64,000 nucleotides of DNA from Dermatophagoides farinae (taxonomy: Eukaryota; Arthropoda; Arachnida; Sarcoptiformes; Pyroglyphidae). The translations under genes and the position numbers were made by a program. Under the pieces are notes generated by a model. That model worked only from the letters and a program-made list of their open reading frames with translations. It was not told the origin of the DNA and did not search any database. The stretch is taken from contig NC_134677.1 in NCBI RefSeq assembly GCF_024713945.1, forward strand, positions 4,281,001 to 4,345,000, written 5' to 3'. This document shows, piece after piece, positions 37,780 to 52,616 of this stretch. The first letter of the stretch is position 1, and every line of letters begins with the position of its first letter.

Positions 37780-39439
37780 ACCATAGACAAAAACCGAGAC
37801 TGCCCAATTCAACCAATCAATGTTCACTATTAGAAGCCACTCCTATTAACCATTTAACATTGATTAATGCTACTACCAAAATTTGAATATGTATTTCTTT
37901 TTCTCTTTTTTTTCTACTCTTTTTTTTACACATTCATTTGTATGTTTTATCATCATTCTTGTATATATATTATATTATTATTAATAATAATTCAAACAAG
38001 AGAGAAATAAAGATAATTGTGAGAAGGGAAATGGGTGATGATGATGATGATGAGAACACGATGGATGGTTTTTCCCCATTGACTACTGTATATTATAAAT
38101 ATAAAGAAAAAACAAAATGGTAAAAATGAATGAGGAATGAAAGAGAAGACGAATCATAAAAAAAATGATTTCTACTTTTCAAAAAAAAAAAAAAAAATTC
38201 ACAAACATAGACAATAGATAGATTTGAAGAGGATGATGGTGGTGGTTATGACGATGTTAACTAAGTTACTGCCCCTGCTTCAACCATTTCATATATATAT
38301 ATGACGCCTTCATCATCATCATCATCATGTCCAGCTTGAACATGGAATTTTCATTTTCTAAATAAAAAGAATTTCGACGCATGGCTACATGTCATAATGG
38401 TATGTTCGCCAATCATTTTCCATCCGATATTTATTTATTCTAATAATATAGCTACATACATACTTCTACTACCCTTTTTCAAAAAAAAAAAAAAAAATAT
38501 TGCGAATGAAAACGGATACCATATATTATTATTGCTTAGTGTTATTTCCTCTTTATTTCTGTATTCTCCATTTAATACAAGAATATATGTGATGAAGAAG
38601 TGTATGAAGAAAAACAATGTTGATCGATTTAAGAATAATATAACCAACCAACAATGCCATCTAGTTGAATTAATCACAATCAAATTAAAAAAAATATTCA
38701 AAGTCATTTTTTTAATCATCATCGTTTCATCATTTGAATTGCTTACAACATTGGAAAACAAATGATAAAAAAAAATTTCCCAAAAATATATTGCCATTAA
38801 ATTTTATGATTAATGCAGATTTTTTCTACATGATGCAGGTAATTTTTTTTCGCAGGGAAAAAATATGATGAAAAATTAATTTTTTTTCTTCATAAATTCC
38901 TTGAAATTAATCATTTGAATGATTTAATGTGATTATATAGAAATGACATTGACAGCGATTTTTAGCAGTGTATTTTTTTTATTGTTATAGTATATTGCTC
39001 TTGTATTGGATAATTCTGTCATCAAACGTCATATTAATAATAATTTTGATCGTTTTAGATTTTTTATATATCCACAATATACGATCACATATCCAATATA
39101 ACGAACATCGATCATATTGATGATGATGATGATGATGAGAGAAATTCATATCATTATTACATTGGATAATTGGTAATGAAAAAGTACGAATGAAACCTTC
39201 ATATCATTATTATCAATCTATTAATAAGAAAGAAACAAAAATCAAATAGAAACCTCATAATATTATTTTTTATTGTCAAGTTGTCGATTATCGTTTTTTT
39301 TTTGAAAAAAATTTTCCAATTTCAAACTGATTATGATGATTAATTTGAAATTCAATGAAAAAATTTGATGAAAAATGCGTAATAATTGTTTGAATCTTGT
39401 TTTCGATTAAAACAGTCAATATATAAACATGATTATTTC

Positions 39440-39458
39440 AAAAAAAAAAAAAAAAAAA
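39440..39458. repeat. Poly-A tract (19 nt)
   Basis: The longest pure A run noted in the window. Confidence 0.88.
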
Positions 39459-40801
39459 CAAATAAAACGAATCGAAGCGACAATCTTTTCAATCAAACAT
39501 AGAATTGAAACAAAAAAAATATATGCATGTTTAATGAATTCTAATTATAAGAATCTCAAAATTCAAGACAATACACAAAAAAATATGCAAAAGTAAACAA
39601 GAGTTAAATAGATACAGTAAGTATTTTTTTTCAATTAAAATCTCAAATAATTGTCATATATGAACAAGTTGACGTTGAAAATTAGAATTTTGATTTGAAA
39701 ATAATTTTAACATTGATTTTATCATTATTATCATGATAGAGATAGAGAGAGAGAGAGATCAGATCATCATCATCATTAATGTTCATTCATGTTATTATTT
39801 CCAATATACACAAACATTCAAACTAAATTTCTTGATTTTTTTTTTACCATTATCATTAATTGATAATGAGAACGATGACGATGATGTTGTTACAGGTAAA
39901 TTGAATAAAAATCAAATTCAAGCAAAATAAAAAACAAAACAACACGAAGTGATGATGATAAAAAAAATAAGTGAAAAAAATCATTTTCTAGTACAGAAAA
40001 CAAAAACACGATTTGATTTGCATTTTCGAATATTTTTTTTTCTTTTTGTTTTTTGTTTTTTGTTTGCTGCTAATTGTTAGGTTACAATAATGAAAATAGA
40101 GATAGGAAAAAATTACTACCCGAATGTAACATTTGTTATGAATAAAATGAAATAATTTCTAAATCATTCATGCTATTGTCATCATCATCATCGTCATCAT
40201 CATCAGTGGAGGTATGAACCGAACAATTTAAAATTGTTTTTTGTTTTTTTTTTGTTTTGTTTCAATCATTATCAATAATAATGGAAAACCATCATTATTT
40301 ATGTTCGATGATATCATCATCATTATCAATAAGATTTGTATCGTTTGATTGATTTTCATTCTATTCCATATATAGAAACTGATGATTTATATATTATATA
40401 TTGAAAATTGTAGATGAAAAAAAAATCGATTACAATCATAGAAATGAAAGAAACAAAAAAAGAATCAATTCAATGATTTTTTTTTTCTTTACATGTGCTC
40501 CTCCTTTTCATTGTCTTGTTTATCAATTTTTTTTAGTTCGTTTTTTTTTGTACTAATTTCAAAAACGAATGAGAGCGAAAAAAATACCTTCAAGATGCTG
40601 GCCAAAAAAAAAATTGATGATTTTCAATGATGATAATGATGATGATATAGCCTATCCTTGTCTAGCTTCAATATATACGTATTATATTGATATTCTCCAC
40701 CCCATTTACCAAACACAAATGGTAGACTTTAATTAGTCGTTGATTTTTTTTTCATTTTATAAAATGAGAAAATTTAACAAGTACTAGAAAATCTATTGTG
40801 T

Positions 40802-40878
40802 ATTGTTGTTGTTGTTGTTGTTGCAAAGTTATAACCGGGGTAAAGTTACAACCTTCATTGTTTTTTTTTTTTTTTTTT
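40802..40878. repeat. (TTG)7 run and an 18-T tract
   Basis: TTG units at 40802-40823, then a mixed segment, then 18 T at 40861-40878. Confidence 0.85.
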
Positions 40879-42334
40879 GTTTAATAAAATTATTTTCATC
40901 ATGTTCATCTCAATAATAATAATCATTGTCATTGATGTGGTTTTAAAGATTGAAAATTATCTTCTGTAAAAAAAAATTTTATCTCATTCAGTTTGTGTCG
41001 TTGAACGTTGAAAAACCTTGAACCTTTCGCCTGAATGACCACATGAAATAACAATTTGTCGACCACAATATGATGTTGATGATGACCTAGACCAAATGAC
41101 CATCAAATCTGGTCAAAAGTCATCGTTATGATTATTGGTCATCCGTGAATTATGAAAAAAAAGACATGGAACCAGAAAAAAAATCAACATCATAAAGAGA
41201 TCATTAAGAGAAAATTTCATATTATATGGAAATAATAATGTTCTCATGAAAAAGAATTTCATAAACCAAAGAAAAATAATATTCGTTTGGACTTTTATTT
41301 TTTTCTATACATGTGTATGTGTTGTTTGTCGGTCAAAAGAAAGTCATTTATTAAAAATAGATTATCAATGACATTGTTACAAGCACGAATTTTTTTTTCA
41401 CAATTCACTTTTTCACGTGGTCTCATCATCATCATCAATAATGACGGAAATAATGAACTTTTTGGCCTCTCTCGAAAAAAAAAATGCTGGGCGGTTACCA
41501 TAAGCTTGGGTGTGAACGATGACGGCGACTGTGACGATCATCATAAAAAAACCCAATGCCTATTAAAAACATATTAACCATAACTATTTTTGCCAAGAAT
41601 ATTATATTGTTTGGCCCAGAAAAAATCTGGATCATCACCATTACCATCATCATCGCTGGCGGTGGATAAAAAAAAACCATATGGCATCGTCGCTTGAATT
41701 ATATTTATGTTTTTTCTATACTGATGACAAATACCAATCAGTTCCGGATCTGTTCATTTGTGTTGCATTTTTTTTTTTTTTTTTATTTTTTTTGATAAAA
41801 AAATGTTTAAATTCCATTCTCATTTTAGTATAAATCAATTTCCCTCAACAACAGCAACAAAAAAAGATTAAATCAAGTCAACTTTGAAATTGATTTCGAT
41901 CATTTAACACTGAATCAATGGAATCCAATTGAATTTTTTTGATATTTTTCATTGAACAAAATAATTGTTGCTTACAATCAAAAACACACACACTTTCACA
42001 AACATCTTACTGCTGTCCACATAAATTCAAACACAGTACAAAAAAAAGACACATGGCTATGATTTTGTCATCAGAAAACTTTAATTAACTTGATAGAATG
42101 ATGACAATGACGAGCAATCATTGAATATGGTATGATGTTAACCAAATAGGTGCATCGTAAATGATGATGATGATGATGACGATAACGGAATCACGCCCTA
42201 AGAAACTTGTGGCATTTGAATTTTTTTTCTCTTTTTTGGCTATAGTCGGCATCTTTTTCATCAACATCATCTTTAAATTATTTGATATAACAAAGAATGT
42301 AATTGTTAGTTTTCGAAATAATCGAAAAAAAACT

Positions 42335-42356
42335 TGTGTGTGTGTGTGTGTGTGTG
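42335..42356. repeat. (TG)11 microsatellite
   Basis: Pure TG run, followed about 45 bp later by (ATC)n at 42403-42422. Confidence 0.9.
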
Positions 42357-43500
42357 CAAGAATCATATATGTGTGTATATCATATATCGCATCCATCCAT
42401 CATTCATCATCATCATCATCATTCACCAGTAATTGATAGACGGCACACGAACGGCATTCAGCCATCGAAATCAACCAACACAAAATTCACAGATTGGGTC
42501 ACTTGTATAATATGAATCAACGACATTCGAAACATATAGAAAATCATTCAAGCAAAAATAAGAGAAGCCGCTTGAATCAAATGTAATGAACGAAAAAAAA
42601 ACTAGGCGGTAGGTCTTGATGATGATGTTCCATTGCTTAAGACTAATTTTTTGCACAGTGGAACATATTCTTGATTGAATTTTCAATTGAATTCTTTTGA
42701 TGAATAATACGTACTTTTATATACTTTCAAAGTATTTGCAATCAATTAATAATTGACCTATCCGGTTTTTCTTTTGCATAAATTCAATATACAATGAATG
42801 ATTATCATACTAATATTAATTATTCATTCTGATCACAAACCAGCTCTTTCTCTCTCTCTCTCACAGACACAAACACACGAAAAGACAATGATATCTTTTC
42901 TAGGTACATTCATTAATCGATTTTTCATTCTCTCTAAAAATACTTTAATGCAAAGATGGATGACCATCTATTAATCGATCTATAGGAAAAAAAATTGAAT
43001 CATTCCCAACATTGTAAAATCATTCGTGGAACAAACAAAACAAATGAAAAATTGGAATTTTGTTTCTGAACATTTCAAGGTTTTTTTTTATTTTGTTTGA
43101 ATTATCCAACATTAAACCAACCGAATCCCACACACACACACCTATTTTTTGTATTGAAACAAACAATAATAATAATAATATGACAATAATAAATTCTATC
43201 TACCCAAATGTAGATTATTCCCAGAGCTTTCATAAAAATTTGTTTGGTTGTATCATACACAAACACACACACACATACGCATATATGAAGAAATAGAAAA
43301 AGCGAAAGTGAAAAACAAGTAAAAGAACCATTGAATGTACTGACCATTGTTCTTGTTCTTGTTCTTGTTACCAGACAAAAAAAAATCGATCCATGTCCAA
43401 TTGGGAAATGAGATGTTGATTATAGCAATGATGATCATTTTCTGTATTTGACCTTTATATATAGTTTTATCTATTGTAAATGTGTGTGTGAGCGTGTGTG

Positions 43501-43521
43501 TGGGCGGTGGGGGGGTTGGGA
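43501..43521 (+). other. Putative G-quadruplex motif
   Basis: G runs at 43502-43504, 43509-43515 (seven G) and 43518-43520 satisfy four tracts of three G with loops of 1 to 4 bases. A GT run lies immediately to the left (43481-43501). Such G density is exceptional in this AT-rich window. Folding is predicted from the pattern, not shown. Confidence 0.7.
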
Positions 43522-44070
43522 GTTGGTTATGTTTAAATAAGGTTTATCGTTTTGTTGTTCACCCTTGTATCACATCAATCACTAGATTCTTTCAGTAAGA
43601 AAAATGAGAATGAAATTTTTTTTCTCTCTAAATTAAAATTTTGTACAAATTTTCAAAAAAAAATTCGGTGGTCAGGAAAAAAAATTAGATTTCAATTTTA
43701 TCCAATTTCCATAATGTATTGTTGGTGGTGTGGTGACCTTTTTTTTGTTGTTAGTGGTGATCATACAATAATAATGTACAACAGTCACATTTGGTAATTT
43801 ATTTTCAATTAATAAAATTATAAAAATCTGCAAATGAACAACAATAATGACGTCCTGGGTCAATGGACAAAATCAATATCGTGTGTGTGTGTATGGAACA
43901 AACCAATTCTAAAATTCAGATCAATGTAGATGGATGAACCAAATGCTTGTGTATGGATAATTGGCATGATCCATCTTTTGAAATAAACAAACAACAATTC
44001 TAACGAACAAATAACACCAATACTGATTGACCAAAGACCAGGTTGGTCATTTTTTCCGTTGTCTTCTTGT

Positions 44071-44092
44071 CATTATTATTATTATTATTATT
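44071..44092. repeat. (ATT)7 microsatellite
   Basis: Seven ATT units. Confidence 0.88.
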
Positions 44093-47000
44093 TGGTTGTT
44101 ATGTCCCCATTGGAAACATTAATTGATTTATACATTATTTGTTGTTTGTCCATCGTGTGTGTGTGTCACACGTTTGTTCATTTTTCGAAAATAAAGACAT
44201 TAAGATCAAATTCAATTTTTTTTGATTTCAAAATTTTTTTTTTTTGGGTGCAGATGCAATTGGTAAATTTTATTTTCATTTTTACAAACACATTGAAAGT
44301 GTATTGTGTATTTTTGTATATATATTATTTTTAGAGCTCACCGTGTGATCAATTATGATTTTCGATTTTCGGTTCCGAGAAAAAAAGGGACATCTGCTCT
44401 CACTCTCGCTTTTTCTCGCTCAATTTTTTCTATCGATCAACAAAAACAACAACAACAACAACAACAAAAACAACAATCCTGTGAATGAAAATTTTGTTAA
44501 CCCCAAGGACATGTACAAAACTGACAAAATCGAAAGAAAAATTTCATCTAAACAAGACCCAAAAAAAAGGATTTAATTAATAAATCTTCCATTCGGCCAT
44601 TTTTTTCGCCATCATCATTGTTTAGCCTAGATTCAAGTATTCGGACAAAAAGGAAAAAATGGCAATTTTAATTTGCATATCATTTCACACTGGAATGATT
44701 CTTTTGACATTTAATATGCAAACATATACAAACACTCAGACTCAGGAATCTATTCTCGATCAAATTGATTATATTTATTTGTGTAGGAAAAAAAAATATT
44801 TTCAGAATTTTTTCGCTCTATTCACTCGATTCATAATCAGATCATCAATAATGTCTGGTACGATTAAAATGTGTCACTAAATTATTAGTGACCTTTCACC
44901 TCTTTTTATTTGTGTCCGATTGATGATGATAATTATTATGATCATCATGTCATCATCATCATGAACATTATTATGGCCATTATGATCATAATAAATATAT
45001 TGCAAAATTCATGACACGTGTGCGAAATATTATAAATCAACTAAGCATGAAATAAAACGATTCATGCATATCCCGTTTTAATGTGTTCATGAACGGTGTA
45101 GTACAATATATATAAAGTATTAAACGAAACACAACATATTTAATATTGTCTTTTCGCACCATAAAGTTTTCCTGGCAATGTTTTCAATTAGTTTTTCAAT
45201 TGCTACCTATGTAAGAAAAAATTCATATTATAATCATGTGTAATGATATTCAATGATAATCATTACTTTTTTAATGAATTTTTAATTTCTTTAGAATTTT
45301 TTTTTCTTGAAAATTTTTATTGTTAAGATCGATTTTAATTTGAAATGGAAAAAAACAATATCAAATCTCTTAATGAATGAATAATCATGAATAATTGTCG
45401 CAATCACAAAAACAATTGTCAACTTGTCACAAATTCATGAATTATAATCAGGCTAAATTGAATTTGAAATTTTTTACTAATTAACAGAAGAAAAAACATT
45501 TTCTAATTTCAATTTCAAGAATCTCATTTACATTTTTTCCTTAAATGAATTTAATTTATGTTGAATGTGTTGATTATTGATTAAATGAAATTTGTTTTTG
45601 ATGAAAATATCTTGTGCATGAACCATAAAAATATCGTATACTAATCCGTTAATCTCATCATCGTGTTATGAGGATTTTTTGTTCTTTAAATTCAATTTTA
45701 TTGATAATGTTGATGACACAGGAATTTTTTCCGTTGAAATCTTGCCATTAGGCTGTAACCAATTCATCCGATAATTTTATCATCATTTGAATTAATGTCA
45801 ATGAATCAAATAGAAAAAATCCATAAAATAAATCATTTACATTTAGACATATACCAATCCTTTGATTTACCAGAAAAAAAGAATTTGCTTCTTTTCTGTT
45901 TGATTGTTGCAGATTTTCAATTTTTTTTCTATTTGCTATCCACTGAAATTTTTAATGAACAAAGAATTAGAAATAAAAATAAAATGAGGAAAAACGGACC
46001 ATTTTATTCTGACAACAATTTGTTTTGATTTATTTGTTCCAATTCAGTCTTACGATCGATTTTAAAAATATAGATAAAAGAAATGAAAAAATTTTCCATT
46101 GACATGCATCTCGGAACAATTTTGTGAACCTAGAAAAAAAATTAGCATAATTGACGTTCATTTCTTTTATTTTGTAGTCTCGACATTTTATTCCAACTTC
46201 ATCTTCATTTTAGATCTGATATTAATTTAAATTTACAATTTTTCATCAAAAAAAAAAAAAAAACAGTCACTACTGAAATCAGAATAACATGAATTTGCAC
46301 GAAAAAAGAAAAATAAAAAGAGAAATATTAGCAAATGATTATACTAATTTGTTCCAATAATGGTATACGAGGCAACCATCATTTGCTACTATTTTCGACA
46401 ATGTTTTATCGTAAAAAAAGGGGATGAGAAATGGAAGCAATCATCGTCATCATCATCATCATGAATTTGAAAATCGAAATTTGCACATAATAATATGTAC
46501 AATTTAAATATCATAAACATCCGTTATTTTTCTTTGCAATAAAAAAAAAATTCAACTCTTCTCTATCGTTCACTTGAATCACGATGACTAAAATATTCAT
46601 CGTCATTATCAATTTTGATTAAAGTATTTTGTGCTGTTTTTTTCTGGTATTGTTGTTTCCAATTTGAATCTCAAATCTGTACATTTAGAGATGAAACAAA
46701 ACAAAACAAAATGAAAAAAAACGGATGGAAAAAAATTTATTTGAAAATGGAAAAATGTGTGTTTCAACCGATATTCTCTTTGCCTCGTCATTTCATCGAA
46801 AATGAAAGAATGTATACACTAAAATAATTGCCATTTCTTTCTAATGATGATACGACGTTTTTTTTGCTATGTATCCTTGATCATCATTATTACTGAATCA
46901 ACAACATTTACCATCTTTAGATGAATGGATTGAATAAATGATTCCAAAATAAAATAAAAAAAAAACGAAAATGAGTCAGACTTCGTCATTGTCATCATGA

Positions 47001-48566
47001 ATTTGTGCTCGAATTGTTTGTTAGTTTGATGATTGTTCATTGTCTATTCATTCAATACAAATGAATATATGTGACATTGATGATCGAAATTCATCGAGGG
47101 AATTTTTTTGTTTCATTTCTCGATTAAAATTAATGATAAACAGAATTTCGAACCCGAAAAAAAATTTGTCTACCTTAATGGAATGAAAAATCATTGAATG
47201 AATTATAGAAATAAACGATGATTTGAGATTGAAATTCTTATACTTTTCTTGGTCCTCCTTCCCGAAAAAAATTTTTTTTTATAAACTAAGCAATGAAAAT
47301 GCTTGCATTATTTTATGACTAAACAACAGCTGCATTGTGTAGCCATCATCGATAATTGATCATCATAATTTAGAAAATCAACATTGATGAACAACAACTT
47401 ATAAAGACATTTGGTAGACGTTTAGCTTTTTTTACTGTACGATCTGATTTTGATATTCTCTCTCTCTCTTTTCATTGGTTTGATGATTTGGTTCCCAAGT
47501 AGATTTCATTATTTAATAAAAAAAAGACCAATAAAATACACATTTAAAGAGCATAGAAAAAAAAATTCCATTCAATTCAATTTGGTGATCAGCAGCTTCA
47601 TGATGATGATCAGTGAAGAGACAACGACCGATTATATTGATTGTCCAGCTATGAAGGTATGGAATAGTAAAAAAGATTTGAAATATCATAACCCGTTCGA
47701 TAATATGATAGAGAAAGAAAAAAAATTAAATTATCACATCAAATCGGCGACATATTTTTTTTAGACAACCAACATGAATTCTCACAGGTTTTTCTTTATA
47801 TATATCTCTCTCTCCAAAGATTAAATCAGATTATTTTATTGTCGCGACAGTTTCTTATTCTAATTAATTTGTTTTGATTTTGATTTGTTATCATCATCAC
47901 TAGTTTTTCGGGAATGATAGAGCGAAAAAATTTCGAAATGAATTTATATGTTTATCAAATATAAAAATGAACGACTGAATCAAAGAATGTTCCATTTGAT
48001 TTGATTTTCATTTTGATTTTATGTTTATTGCATTGAATTTTTCTTTCGGCTCATCATTTGTGGCCTGAAATTTGAAATTGCCATCTTTTTTTTCTACTTT
48101 CGTATATATAAATGTACATACATACAAACATATATGAAATAAACATGCAAACAAACAAAACAAAACAAAAAAAAAATCAATTTAACTTTATCGTTTATCA
48201 CTCATCATTTCTTGTTTTCATGAGAAGGACCGAAAATCAAAAAAAAAAAAAAAAACCTACGATATGCACAAAAAAATGCTATAACCTGGATCTACATTGG
48301 CTGACTGTATTTGTGTTGTGTAGAAGCACACAACTAAAAAAATTTGAACGAAAGAAAAATTTTTCTTTTCTTTTCTTGTCCAAGTTCAGGTTTTGGTATA
48401 TTCAAAAGAACGAATATATATATGGTCATAAAAGTTAAAACTTGGAATCGACAAACAACAACAAAATGAAAACTCTCTTGGCAAAAATATAGTCTCGATT
48501 GAAACGAAACGAATTGCATAAAAATAAATCAATAGTATTGACCACCATTCTTGTTAATATTATCTT

Positions 48567-48594
<28 letters not shown>
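48567..48594. repeat. (CA)14 microsatellite
   Basis: Twenty-eight bases of pure CA, among the longest CA runs here. Confidence 0.93.
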
Positions 48595-48599
<5 letters not shown>

Positions 48600-50114
48600 T
48601 CCCTGCATATCCACTAAAATATGGCCTTTAATGCATTCATATTGGACATATTGGACAACAACAAAATTTTGGACTTTTTCTTGTTTTCACAACATGATCT
48701 AATAAAATTAGAAAATCAAAAGAGAGAGAAAGAAAAAAAAATCGAATTTTTATTTATCGATATCCGACCGATTTTTTATGATTATTATTATTCTTTGGAC
48801 AATATGATAATACATTTGATAGGTCAAATTTGCAAAAGTGATTGACATTAATGACAATGAAAAAAAAGAAAAAATGCTTGATGTCAATTGAAATTGATTC
48901 GGCGAAAAAATTGTCATAATTTTCGCATTCAATTTGACAACATTTCTTATTCTCCATAGCTTCAATTCACGATTTGGATCAATATTTCAAAAGAAATTTA
49001 AATTTCAACTTGATCACATCACATCATAATCATAATCATCATCATTGCCCGAGGGTTAACATGATATGGTCCAAAAAAAACCATGAGAAAGCTGTTAAAA
49101 AAAATTAAACACCAATAACAAAGCAAAGATTATCAAAGAAATTTTTTTTTCTTGTTTTTTTAATGTTTTTTTTTCTTAATTCAATTCGATATATGAACAA
49201 ATAAATATAAGAACCTGTAGTGTCAATATAAATGAGCTGTATATTTCTTTAATAAATGATGATATGTCATATAAAATCTGGATATTAAAATGTAGATGAT
49301 GATGAAAGAAAATCGTAAAGAATCGGTAGAGAAAAAAAATATTCTTGTTCTTGCATTTTTTTTTCGGTGATGATTGCAACAAAGTTATGGCGATTGATCG
49401 ATTGATTGAAGGCAAAAAAAAAAGAAATGAATTTCTTTTAAAGAAGAGGAAAATAATCGTAGATTAAAAAAAAACTCAGGAATGTATGAATAAAGAAAAT
49501 TCAAAATGTATGCATGTATGGCATTATTTGTTGTCAACGTAATACACATCTATACTTATATAATAATAATAATAATAATAAAATAGCAAAGAAAAAGTCA
49601 TAAAAATCTATTAAAGAACGAAGAATATCAACCAGAAAAAAAAAACAACAACAACAAACAAAAAAAAAAACTTTCAACATATTGATGGCTATAAAATTAT
49701 TTTCTTTTTTTTTGGTTCAACAACTTTTTTTTCAATTCAACGTTCATGAACATTATTATCATCATCATCTTCATCTAATAATGGAATGATTTCCATTGAA
49801 AAATCAATGCCATTGATATACATGAGCATGATATACTTTCCATATATATACGATGATAGATCTGAAATCAATGCACAAACAACAGCGACAAAATAAAAGT
49901 ATGATGCTCCATGATTCAATAATTATATCATCTGTAATTGAGTAAGAAAGAAATGGAGAGAAAGATAGGGGAAACCTTTTTAATTTGGAGTTCAACGATG
50001 AAAATTTGTTCAAGAAAAAAAAAGATAGCAAGTGTGATCCATCAGGTAGGTCGCCACAAAAACTTTAATTATAATATAATTTTCAATCATCATTGTTATC
50101 TTTGTTAGACAATT

Positions 50115-50136
50115 GTTATTATTATTATTATTATTA
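50115..50136. repeat. (TTA)n microsatellite
   Basis: About seven units. Confidence 0.88.
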
Positions 50137-51964
50137 CCATTGCTTTTGTTGTTGTTGATGTAATTTTATTTTTAGACCAAAAAAAATCAATCAAAATGAA
50201 TCATGACATGATAATGATGATGACGATTAAATTTTATCTTTTTTTCATTTCATAGAATGTAAAAAAAAGTTTTGCTTGATTTAACTTTCAGGAAATTTTT
50301 TTTTTTGTTATCTTCACTAAAGAATAAAAGGATTTCTATTGTATGAAATAACAAAAAAAAAATCAAAGTCAAAACACCATCATTCATGATACAATGTTTG
50401 ACAATATTATCGAATATTCGATATCGATAAAGTTGATTCCGATATCATCATCAATATCATGCTCAATCATTCAGTCAATTTAATTTTATTCAATTTTAAA
50501 TTGGCCATTCATCGAATCATCATCATCATCATCGTATGTCCAGAATCATCACATCATGTCATATCATCATAGTCAGTGTTTTTTTTTAGTTTTCAACTAA
50601 CATCATCTTTCTCACTCATGAAAAAATGACTGCTTTTTTTCGATTCCCGCCTTACATATAGTTTTGTTTCTATTTCAATCACTTGAGGATGTATGATTAT
50701 TCTCTCTTTCTCTCCATACAGTCTATCTACTATATAGAGCCGTATATTATTAATATTTTTGCGGTTTTAATAACTGCCTTTATCCAGTTAATGTATACTC
50801 TCTCACACACACAAAAATAGAAAAAAGAATCAAGACCAGTGCCCAAAACCAGATATAACATACACACACACGCAAACTCATAATATTGCGGTTTTGAAGG
50901 AAGGCTGTGCTTATTGGTTTTATTTTATTTTATTTTTTTTTTGATATAAATGCAGAAGCCATCTGTTGTTATTGTATTGCCATATCATATATATGAATTA
51001 TGATAATATCGATTATAGAGTCCATATATATATATATGTGTGTGTATACCTTTTGACAATTTTTATGATTAATGATGATTAGTATTTCATAAAAGGTCAT
51101 GTATTAAATCTGTGGTTTTTTTAGGTGGTTACATTTCATGTTTAAAAAGGCGTTTTCATATTTCAAACAAAAAAAAATCATATTGCATACAAAGTTATGA
51201 TTGAAAACCACAGGAAAAAAATATGACGGCCAAACGAATAATTGAATACACAGGAAAATGATTTGGCATAGTTGTTGAATGCCAATAGAGAAATAAAGAA
51301 ACTTCACAACCAACCTGACAGCACCATTCCAACATGTAAATAAAGTTGCCAAAAAATAAAACAGAAAGACTAACAAAAAAAAATGAAATGAAAAATGACA
51401 AATGTCCCACATGCATAAAGTTCATGAATGTGAATGAATAAAAAGAGAAAAAGAGAGGAAACAACAGTGAAAAAAAAATGTCTACCTATCCATAACATAA
51501 TCTAAATGAATGCATATTTTTTTTCATGTGAATTTTTTTTCCTAGAAAATCTGAAATCTAATATCGAAAATTGATGACATTGACAACCGAAACGGCAAAT
51601 ATTGTAATAACAAAAAATAGAAATAAAGAAAGAAAACCAGAAAAAAAACACCAACCAGTGGCAATGACTATTTGAAAATGCAGAACGAATACAGTGTGCA
51701 TAGTTAATGTGAATGAATAGTTGATTAACGTGAAAGTCAAAAAAAAAAATATCGATATTCAAACACAAGTAAAGTCAACTATGAAGACAACAACGATGAA
51801 TTATAGTTTTACGATATATCAAGGCGACGCCAGTCTTTTCAGTTTTTTTCTTCTCATTTTTTTTTGACAGGTATATATGGCTATATCATTGGTCGAACCT
51901 CGAATAGAGAAAGAGAAATGGAAAAAAAATTGAACTAAATAGTTGAAAGTTTAACTCATTTATC

Positions 51965-51992
51965 TCTTTCTTTCTTTCTCTCTCTCTCTCTC
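51965..51992. repeat. (TTTC)n to (TC)n compound pyrimidine repeat
   Basis: TTTC units pass into TC units, all pyrimidine on the plus strand. Confidence 0.85.
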
Positions 51993-52599
51993 CATTCCAA
52001 TGTATCAAGATTATTATTATAGCATTATGAAATGAAAATAAATATCAAGACAAAGTCATTTCATTTTTCTGTTATGGTGTGAAGCGTGTAGAGAAAAAAA
52101 AATGAAACAAACTAACCAAACCACCGGGCTTATTTTTTCTTGCCACCTTTCTTTCGAATATCGATCAGTAGATTCATCAGTGTTTTCATTTCCAAAATAA
52201 AAAGAAAAAATCTATGAAAATCTAAAAAAAAACACGAAAGAATTCAATTTTTTAAAAGCACAGAAGAATTTTTTTTTCTCTATACTGATATTGACAAAAC
52301 AATTAGTGAGTTTTTCCTGATAACTTTCATCATTTTTTTTTCTCAAAATTAAACGATTTTTTTCAACGATAATATAGACAATATCTTGTATGTAAATTGT
52401 AGTATCATAATAAATCAATCAATCAATTGATATCAGTATGGACGAGAAGCAAAGAAAAAAAAATATTTTTTATGAATAGTTCATTTTGATCGATATCAAT
52501 TATCACAGTGTTCGTAAGAAACTAAAAAAAAAAAAATCCATCTAACAATAATTTTGGTTATTAATGCTCAAATGATTCTGTTGTATACGGAAAATATAA

Positions 52600-52616
52600 A
52601 CACACACACACACACA
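52600..52616. repeat. (AC)8 microsatellite
   Basis: Pure AC run. A compound AAC to GAC repeat follows at about 52640-52665. Confidence 0.85.

Larger units (their letters stand above)
32265..43500. other. Non-coding stretch, simple-repeat rich
   Basis: No supported gene. A CRE-like TGACGTCG lies at 33105-33112 inside a short CGACG/CGTCG inverted repeat. Repeats include ATT at 33927-33949, CT at 34770-34793, GAT at 36289-36309 and 37756-37779, 17-19 nt A tracts at 38181-38197 and 39440-39458, and T tracts at 40861-40878 and 41768-41784. The longest frames (38397-38765 plus, 38435-38797 minus) overlap on opposite strands, run through the same A tract and show no domain. Confidence 0.6.

Noticed and set aside
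47585..47680. Possible exon (MMMISEETTTDYIDCPAMK) flanked by CAG and GTATGG
   Set aside because: Too short, no recognised domain, both splice-like sites are weak, and no neighbouring exon could be paired with it.
51104..51768. Hydrophobic minus-strand frames resembling membrane proteins
   Set aside because: Phe/Leu/Cys-rich readings of the complement of A-rich DNA, with two equally hydrophobic overlapping frames in different phases.
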